Shown: positions 15,802 through 15,960 of the stretch, piece after piece
Position numbering within the stretch: position 1 is the first letter of the stretch
Layout of the letters: every line of letters begins with the position of its first letter
NCBI GenBank assembly: GCA_947166205.1
Contig: CAMVDI010000015.1
Location: forward strand, 1 to 15,960
Reading direction: 5' to 3'
From: an uncultured Clostridia bacterium
GTDB taxonomy: Bacteria > Bacillota_A > Clostridia > Christensenellales > Aristaeellaceae
DNA length: 15,960 nt
Made by a program: the position numbers and the translations under genes
The notes under the pieces: generated by a model
What the model was told of the DNA's origin: nothing
Databases searched by the model: none
What the model saw: only the letters and a program-made list of their open reading frames with translations

Positions 15802-15960
15802 ATGACGATTGCGCTGGTCATCTTTATTCTGATGTATGCGGGAATGCTGATTTTTTCAAAGTGGAGGGTCTGGTTTGCGCTTGGCGCCGCCGCGTGCATG
15901 ATCATCTTCGGCGTCCTGCCGCTGGGAAAGGTTCTGCCAAGCATCAACTGGAATGTCATC
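15802..15960 (+). CDS. Integral membrane permease, ArsB/CitMHS-like, N-terminal part (3' end outside window)
   Basis: The first 53 residues of a membrane protein that runs off the right edge. Two hydrophobic segments are seen, about 2-18 (TIALVIFILMYAGMLIF) and 24-41 (WFALGAAACMIIFGVLPL), separated by SKWRV. The segment ends in the sequence SINWNVI. An INWN-type motif after the second helix is familiar from the ion-transporter superfamily (arsenite/ArsB, citrate CitMHS and SLC13-like carriers), and this is the basis of the call. Substrate cannot be told. The start ATG has GGGGAGG at 15784-15790 with 11-nt spacing, rather long; ATG 15791 hits a stop after four codons. It is divergent from parE and has its own upstream repeats, so it may be regulated independently. 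Confidence 0.65.
   Translation, partial: MTIALVIFILMYAGMLIFSKWRVWFALGAAACMIIFGVLPLGKVLPSINWNVI

Overview
The window reads as chromosomal core DNA from an anaerobic Bacillota of the class Clostridia. The grounds are the DnaE form without exonuclease domain, a parE-parC pair, strong AGGAG-type ribosome binding sites, a GH2 beta-galactosidase, and a helix-turn-helix protein with a cysteine motif that I associate with clostridia. Coding density is high and the DNA is moderately GC-rich, with many GC-ending codons. An uncultured gut or rumen lineage is a guess. No mobile element, CRISPR array, tRNA or rRNA was seen.

Left half, + strand (1-6812). Five genes are packed with overlaps or 2-nt gaps: the 3' end of a GH2 beta-galactosidase, a secreted C39-like cysteine peptidase with SH3-like repeats, a small XRE-type helix-turn-helix protein with a CX3CX3C motif, a small secreted protein, and dnaE (DNA polymerase III alpha). 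They look like one transcription unit whose promoter lies left of the window. A GC-rich hairpin followed by five T closes it, and an extended -10 promoter lies immediately before that hairpin. A single ABC ATPase gene of GldA type (6923-7858) follows with no permease gene beside it. A perfect 14-bp hairpin at 7883-7914 separates it from the convergent right-hand operon.

Right half, - strand (15564 down to 7947). One operon is transcribed right to left: parE, parC, ybaB/ebfC, recR, rmuC, galM. The first five genes deal with DNA topology, nucleoid binding and recombinational repair, and are separated by at most about 15 nt or overlap. galM (aldose 1-epimerase) follows after 32 nt with its own strong ribosome binding site. 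dnaX, the usual partner upstream of ybaB-recR, is absent and the topoisomerase pair stands in its place. The promoter is an extended -10 site at 15613-15621. The translation start of parE is best placed at a TTG codon.

Right end (15574-15960). A 237-nt divergent intergenic region between the parE start and the next gene holds the parE promoter and leader, three copies of GAATCGG (one inverted) and a weak promoter candidate. They precede the first 53 codons of a + strand permease resembling the ArsB/CitMHS ion-transporter group.

Most of the content is housekeeping. I found no clear new system. The points most worth a second look are the operon joining Topo IV genes to ybaB-recR-rmuC, the altered topoisomerase A subunit, the cysteine-bearing HTH protein in the dnaE operon, and the orphan ABC ATPase.
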